In this document: piece by piece, positions 59,829-64,000 of the stretch | Numbering within the stretch: the stretch's first letter is position 1 | Layout of the letters: each line of letters begins with the position of its first letter | DNA from: Nocardioides sp. NBC_00368 | Lineage (GTDB): Bacteria; Actinomycetota; Actinomycetes; Propionibacteriales; Nocardioidaceae | DNA length: 64,000 nt | Direction of reading: 5' to 3' | NCBI RefSeq assembly: GCF_036090055.1 | Contig: NZ_CP107970.1 | Span: 3,164,501-3,228,500 of the forward strand | Notes under the pieces: generated by a model | The model's input: only the letters and a program-made list of their open reading frames with translations | Told to the model about the DNA's origin: nothing | Databases searched by the model: none | Program-made: the position numbers and the translations under genes

Positions 59829-60428
59829 ATGACCACGCTGGTCCTCGCCTCCAAGTCCCCCGCCCGGCTGCAGACGCTGCGCAGCGCAGGCGTCGAGCCT
59901 GTGGTGATCGTCTCCGGTGTCGACGAGAGCGTCCTCGACGGCCTCGCACCGACCGAGCTCGCCCTGGGACTCGCCGAGCTCAAGCGCGACGCGGTCGCCG
60001 GCCGCCCGGACGTCCCCGACGGGGCGCTCGTGCTCGGCTGCGACAGCGTCCTCGAGCTCGACGGCAAGGCACTCGGCAAGCCGAACGACCCTGAGGAGGC
60101 GATCGAGCGCTGGCGGGAGATGCGGGGGCGCAGCGGCGCACTCGTCTCCGGGCACGCGCTGATCGACACCGCGACCGGCCGGCAGGTGTCGCAGACCGCA
60201 GCCACGACCGTGCACTTCGCCGATGTCAGCGACGAGGAGATCGCGGCGTACGTCGCGACCGGTGAGCCGCTCCACGTCGCCGGCGCGTTCACGATCGACG
60301 GGCTCGGCGGAGCGTTCGTGACCGGGATCGAGGGCGACCACCACAACGTGGTCGGGCTCAGCCTGCCGCTGCTACGCGACCTGCTCAGCCGGCTCGGTCA
60401 TGCGTGGCCTGATCTGTGGAACCGGTGA
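59829..60428 (+). CDS. maf: Maf-family nucleoside triphosphate pyrophosphatase
   Basis: 199 residues. SKSPARLQTLRSAG near the N-terminus and GCDSVLELDGKALGKP carry the catalytic Lys and Asp residues; the C-terminal FTIDGLGGAFVTGIEGDHHNVVGLSL is typical. Such enzymes hydrolyse modified nucleotides (dTTP/UTP or 5-methyl-UTP) and can affect septum formation. It overlaps the convergent GtrA gene by 44 nt. Confidence 0.94.
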   Translation: MTTLVLASKSPARLQTLRSAGVEPVVIVSGVDESVLDGLAPTELALGLAELKRDAVAGRPDVPDGALVLGCDSVLELDGKALGKPNDPEEAIERWREMRGRSGALVSGHALIDTATGRQVSQTAATTVHFADVSDEEIAAYVATGEPLHVAGAFTIDGLGGAFVTGIEGDHHNVVGLSLPLLRDLLSRLGHAWPDLWNR

Positions 60429-60990
60429 CCCGCTCGCGACGGTCCGGGGCCACCACGAACGCTCGACCGTCGGCGGCGCCGAGCGCGGCCGCCTCCTCCT
60501 CCACGCTGCCGTAGACCTGCGTGTAGCGGATCGGGCGGCCGAAGACGAACTTCCGGAACAGGAAGAACCGGGCGATCTGACCCAGGAGCACCCCGACCAC
60601 GTTGGCCGAGAGGTTGTCGGCGATCGCGCTGTCCCAGCCGAGCACGCTGCGGGTGACGTAGAGACACGCCACCGGCAGCAGCATGGTGACCGCATTGATC
60701 ACGACGTAGGCCGTGAAGCCGCCGTCGGGATGGTCCGAGACCCGGTGGCGGAAGGTCCAGCGACGGCTCAGGTCGTAGCTGATCAGCATGCCGACCGTGT
60801 TGGCGATGATGTAGGCCGGGATCGGCTGCCCGTTCATCGGACCGGCCCCCATGAAGAAGCCGTGGACCAGTCCGTTGAACAGCACGAAGGCGACTGCTGT
60901 CGCGATTCCGCCGACCATCATGAAGCGGACCACCTCTCCGAAGAGGCGGGTGCGACGCAGCCGTCCCAGCAGCTGTCCCCCGAACACCAT
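60385..60990 (-). CDS. GtrA-family membrane protein
   Basis: 201 residues with four helices (FMMVGGIATAVAFVLFNGLV, AYIIANTVGMLISYDLSRRW, TAYVVINAVTMLLPVACLYV, LSANVVGVLLGQIARFFLFR). GtrA proteins flip or transport lipid-linked sugars for cell-surface glycans. The soluble C-terminus (about 45 residues) is Glu/Arg/Ala-rich. Overlaps maf tail to tail. Confidence 0.92.
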   Translation of the reverse strand: MVFGGQLLGRLRRTRLFGEVVRFMMVGGIATAVAFVLFNGLVHGFFMGAGPMNGQPIPAYIIANTVGMLISYDLSRRWTFRHRVSDHPDGGFTAYVVINAVTMLLPVACLYVTRSVLGWDSAIADNLSANVVGVLLGQIARFFLFRKFVFGRPIRYTQVYGSVEEEAAALGAADGRAFVVAPDRRERVTGSTDQATHDRAG

Positions 60991-61070
60991 GGAGCCACAG
61001 TAAACGGTCAGTGGTGAGATGGCTCTTGATTACTTCCCGCGGTTTGTTCAGTGCGCAGTAAGATCCGCAC

Positions 61071-62249
61071 TCACTCGACGGGCAGACCGAGGCCTCTTGC
61101 GATCAGCATGCGCTGCACCTCGGAGGTGCCTTCGCCGATCTCCAGGATCTTGGCGTCGCGGTAGAAGCGGGCGACCGGATACTCCTCCATGAAGCCGTAG
61201 CCGCCGAAGATCTGGGTGGCGATCCGGGTCGCGGTGACGGCCGACTCGGTGGCGTACAGCTTGGCGGCGGCAGCAGCCTGCTTGAACTCCTTCATCGTCA
61301 CCGCACCCGAGTCGAGGCCGGCCTTCATCGCGGCGGCCTCGTACGTCAGCAGGCGCGAGGCCCGCAGCATGACCTCGAGGTCGGCGATCTGGAAGGCGAC
61401 GCCCTGCTTGCGGCCGATCGGGCCACCGAAGGTCTGCCGCTCCCCCGCGTACTCCAGCGCCATGTCGAGGCAGGCCTGGATGCAGCCGACCGCGAGCGCG
61501 GCGATCGCTACGCGACCGTCGTCGAGGGTGGCGAGGAACTGGGCGTAGCCGCGACCACGCTCGCCGAGGAGGTGGTCGGCCGGCACCCGGGCGCCGTCGA
61601 AGGAGAGCGGGTGGGTGTCGGAGGCGTGCCAACCGAGCTTGTCGTAGCTCTTCTCGGCGGTGAACCCGGGCGTGCCCGAGGGGATCATGATGGTGCTGAT
61701 CTCGGGCTTGCCGTTCTCCCGGGTGCCGGTGCGCGCGGTGACGGTGACGACCGAGGTGATCGAGGAGCCGGAGTTGGTGATGAACTGCTTGGCACCGTCG
61801 ACGACCCACTCGTCGCCGTCGAGGACGGCCTTGGTGGCGGTCGCGCCGGCGTCGGAGCCGGCCCCCGGCTCGGTCAGTCCGAACCCGGCCAGCTTCTTGC
61901 CCGCCACGAGGTCGGGGAGCCACCGCTCCTTCTGCTCGTCGGTGCCGTAGGTGAGGATCGGGTTGATGCCCAGGCCGACGGCGGCCTCGAGCGTGATCCC
62001 GATCGACTGGTCGACGCGGCCGAGCTCCTCGATCGCGACGCAGAGCGCGACGAGGTCACCCTCGCCCCCGCCGTACGCCTCGGGGGCGGTCAGGCCGAAC
62101 AGGCCCAGCTCACCCATCTTGTGGACCACGTCGACGGGGAAGTGGTGGTCGCGGTCCCACTGCGAGGCATGGGGCGCGATCTCCTTCTGGGCGAAGTCAC
62201 GGACGACAGCACGCAACTCTTCGTGCTCGGGCTGGAGGAAAGCGGTCAC
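61071..62249 (-). CDS. Acyl-CoA dehydrogenase
   Basis: 392 residues, FAD flavoprotein that makes the alpha-beta double bond of an acyl-CoA. FLTEPGAGSDAG-type region is GLTEPGAGSDAGATATKA, FAD-binding KQFITNSGSS, RQTFGGPIGRKQGV, QIFGGYGFMEEYPV and RDAKILEIGEGTSEVQR. Chain length unclear; resembles short- or branched-chain members. GTG 62249; a perfect 10-bp-arm palindrome lies directly upstream, implying control by a fatty-acid or amino-acid degradation repressor. Confidence 0.94.
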   Translation of the reverse strand: MTAFLQPEHEELRAVVRDFAQKEIAPHASQWDRDHHFPVDVVHKMGELGLFGLTAPEAYGGGEGDLVALCVAIEELGRVDQSIGITLEAAVGLGINPILTYGTDEQKERWLPDLVAGKKLAGFGLTEPGAGSDAGATATKAVLDGDEWVVDGAKQFITNSGSSITSVVTVTARTGTRENGKPEISTIMIPSGTPGFTAEKSYDKLGWHASDTHPLSFDGARVPADHLLGERGRGYAQFLATLDDGRVAIAALAVGCIQACLDMALEYAGERQTFGGPIGRKQGVAFQIADLEVMLRASRLLTYEAAAMKAGLDSGAVTMKEFKQAAAAAKLYATESAVTATRIATQIFGGYGFMEEYPVARFYRDAKILEIGEGTSEVQRMLIARGLGLPVE

Positions 62250-62252
62250 GCA

Positions 62253-62280
62253 CTCCAGGTTAGCGCTTATTAACCTGGAG
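62253..62280. promoter_or_regulatory. Perfect palindrome at the acyl-CoA dehydrogenase promoter
   Basis: CTCCAGGTTA and its exact complement TAACCTGGAG flank GCGCTTAT (28 bp), 3 nt before the gene start. Its size fits a TetR- or MarR-type repressor operator. It includes the ribosome-binding GGAG, so the same site may also form an RNA hairpin that blocks translation. Confidence 0.6.
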
Positions 62281-62316
62281 TGCGAGACCCGCATCACATC
62301 CGACCGGGAACCACCC

Positions 62317-63204
62317 TCATCGGAAGGTGCCTGTCGACACCGTTCCGGCGATCCGCCGCTGGAAGATCAGGTAGACGACCAGCACCGGGAGCACGGTCAT
62401 CACCACCCCGGCGAAGAGCGCGCCGAAGTCGACGTTGTAGCCGGCCTGCGACGAGAACGACGCCATCCCCTGGGTGAGCACCCAGTTCTCCCGCTGGGTG
62501 TTCAGCGCCACCGGGAGCAGGAACTGGTTCCACAGCCCGAGGAAGTTGAAGATCGCCACGCCGGCCATTCCGGGCGCCGCCATCGGCAGCATGATCTGGA
62601 AGAACGTCCGCCACTCCCCCGCACCGTCCATCATCGCGGCCTCGTAGACGTCGTCGGGCAACGTCTTGAAGAAGGCGTAGAGGAAGAAGACGGTGAACGG
62701 CAGCGCGTAGGCGACGTACGTCAGGATCAGTCCCGGCAGCGTGTTGAGCAGCCCGAAGCCCTGGAGCACGAAGAACAGCGGCACGATGACCAGGAAGACC
62801 GGGAAGGTCAGTCCGCCGAGCATGGAGTAGTAGATGAAGTTGCGCCCGAAGAACTCGAACCGGGCCAGCACGTAGGCGCACATCGCCCCGAGCAGCATCA
62901 CCAGCACCAGCGCGGTGCCGACGACGATGACCGTGTTGAAGAAGTACGTCCCGATGCCGGCCTTCGTCCAGGCGCTGGTGTAGTTCTCGAAGCTCCACTC
63001 CGCCGGCAGCGAGAACGGCGAGGACAGGATCTCCTTCGACGTCTTGAACGAGGAGAGCACCACCCAGCAGAACGGCACGATGACGATCACCGACCAGAGG
63101 ATCAGCATCGTGTGCGAGGTGCCGGCGACCAGCGCGTCGCCGGGCGTACGCCGCTGGCGGTCCGAGCTGGCAGCGACCGGCTTGTCCAGAGTGACGGTAC
63201 TCAT
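62317..63204 (-). CDS. Carbohydrate ABC transporter permease (MalG-type)
   Basis: 295 residues, six helices, with the EAA loop YEAAMMDGAGEWRTFFQIMLPMAAPGM that contacts the ATPase. Second permease of a binding-protein-dependent sugar importer. Its ATG overlaps the stop of the MalF-like gene by 4 nt. The sugar is unknown; solute-binding protein and ATPase are outside the window. Confidence 0.93.
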   Translation of the reverse strand: MSTVTLDKPVAASSDRQRRTPGDALVAGTSHTMLILWSVIVIVPFCWVVLSSFKTSKEILSSPFSLPAEWSFENYTSAWTKAGIGTYFFNTVIVVGTALVLVMLLGAMCAYVLARFEFFGRNFIYYSMLGGLTFPVFLVIVPLFFVLQGFGLLNTLPGLILTYVAYALPFTVFFLYAFFKTLPDDVYEAAMMDGAGEWRTFFQIMLPMAAPGMAGVAIFNFLGLWNQFLLPVALNTQRENWVLTQGMASFSSQAGYNVDFGALFAGVVMTVLPVLVVYLIFQRRIAGTVSTGTFR

Positions 63205-64000
63205 CGGCGTACGTCTCCCTTCTTGTCCCGCCCGCCAGCGAAGTGGAAGACGGCGAAGACCAGAGCGGCGAAGAGCAGCGTGACCAGGGCGAGGACGACG
63301 CCCATGGAGGTGGCGTAGCCGAACTGGCTCTTCTTGAAGGCGGTGTTCATCAGGTGCTGGCTCATCGTCAGCGTGCTGTTGGCAGGACCGCCGCCAGGGG
63401 CGAGCGCCGCCATGAACACGTAGGCGTCGAGGGTGAGGATGCCCAGGTAGATGTAGGCCGTCTGCACGTTGTCGCGGATCGAGGGCAGCGTGATCGAGAT
63501 GGCGGTGCGGAAGCGACCGGCACCATCGATGCGGGCGGCCTCGTAGATCTCCGCGGGAACGCCCTTGATGGCGGCCACGAAGAGCACCGTGTAGAAGCCG
63601 ATGTTGGCCCAGATCATCACGAACATCGAGGCAGGCATCGCCGCCCGCACCTCACCGAGCCAGGCGTAGTCCTTGAACCCGTCGAGGCCGATGCCGGTGA
63701 GCATGCCGTTGAGCAGGCCGGCGGCAGGGTCGTAGACCTGCGCCCAGAGCAGACCGATGACGACGGCCGGGACGGCGTAGGGGAAGAACGAGACGACCCG
63801 GTAGAAGCCGGATCCGTTCAGCCCGCGGACCTGACCCGTGCTGGGGCCGGCGGTGGTCACCACCACCGCGATCGCCAACGCGGCCACGAGAGTCACCAGG
63901 GGCACCACGATCGTGAGAAGTACGTTGTTGCGCAGTGCCTTGAGGAACGTCTCGTCGTCGAGCAGCTTGGCGTAGTTGTCCAGGCCGACGAAGTTCATGA
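63201..64000 (-). CDS. Carbohydrate ABC transporter permease (MalF-type), 5' end missing
   Basis: About 266 visible codons of the first permease. The apparent Met at 63998 is in the conserved FVGLDNYAKLL segment, which is normally about 30-60 residues into the protein, so the true start lies beyond the window. EAA loop IYEAARIDGAGRFRTAISITLPSIRDN; helices typical of MalF-like subunits. Forms a heterodimer with the MalG-like protein, with overlapping genes. Confidence 0.9.
   Translation of the reverse strand, partial: MNFVGLDNYAKLLDDETFLKALRNNVLLTIVVPLVTLVAALAIAVVVTTAGPSTGQVRGLNGSGFYRVVSFFPYAVPAVVIGLLWAQVYDPAAGLLNGMLTGIGLDGFKDYAWLGEVRAAMPASMFVMIWANIGFYTVLFVAAIKGVPAEIYEAARIDGAGRFRTAISITLPSIRDNVQTAYIYLGILTLDAYVFMAALAPGGGPANSTLTMSQHLMNTAFKKSQFGYATSMGVVLALVTLLFAALVFAVFHFAGGRDKKGDVRR

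Overview
The window is high-GC DNA with GTG and TTG starts, frequent 4-8 nt stop/start overlaps and many GTACG/CGTAC words. Gene content (mycobacterial-type truncated haemoglobin, an EttA/SsbB neighbourhood, class F sortase, SARP regulator, DUF3618, DUF6153 and Csp-like copper genes) points to an actinobacterium. A member of the Nocardioidaceae is the best guess; this is inferred from style and content, not from a marker gene. No rRNA, prophage, insertion sequence or CRISPR array is visible. Three tRNA genes are present: Arg-TCT, Lys-CTT and Leu-TAG.

Layout. 0-13 kb is an ion and osmotic-stress block: an MscS channel cut by the window edge, OsmC, a truncated haemoglobin, a Trk/Ktr-type K+ channel pair, and a complete kdpFABCDE operon that includes a small kdpF. 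Divergent from kdp is corA, preceded by a short proline-containing leader ORF with a near-perfect Shine-Dalgarno site. 13-18 kb holds acyl-CoA genes (thioesterase, thiolase), a MarR regulator and an MFS transporter. 18-25.4 kb is a minus-strand series: PrsW protease, two dynamin/YfjP-like GTPases, an SSB paralogue and the translation factor EttA. 25.5-30.3 kb has an M24 peptidase, a lipoprotein amidase, a large repeat-rich zinc-ribbon membrane protein and tRNA-Arg. 30.3-41 kb carries a yczE/MocR divergent pair, an acyl-CoA ligase, a large SARP regulator, several small regulators and lipoproteins, an FAD oxidoreductase and tRNA-Lys.

41-51.3 kb is a copper-handling island: DUF6153, DUF305 and BNR lipoproteins, a Cys-rich four-helix copper protein, a P1B-ATPase whose N-terminal metal domain has lost its CxxC, a copZ remnant with a perfect CsoR-type operator, an ABC exporter preceded by a 29-residue His-rich peptide, and a multicopper oxidase. 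Two of these genes share a homologous leader of about 115 bp. 51.3-52.7 kb is a heme oxygenase/TetR operon whose promoter carries two palindromes and an IdeR/DtxR-like box.

53-57.4 kb is a cell-surface locus: two paralogous secreted proteins with C-terminal membrane helices but no LPXTG, a secreted HNH-type nuclease lipoprotein between them, and a class F sortase overlapping the second. 57.4-64 kb is mostly housekeeping (orphan GroES, DUF3618, Bcp peroxiredoxin, tRNA-Leu, DUF805, Maf, GtrA, acyl-CoA dehydrogenase) and ends in two sugar ABC permeases, the last cut by the window edge. Related hairpin repeats sit at several convergent gene junctions and look like bidirectional terminators.
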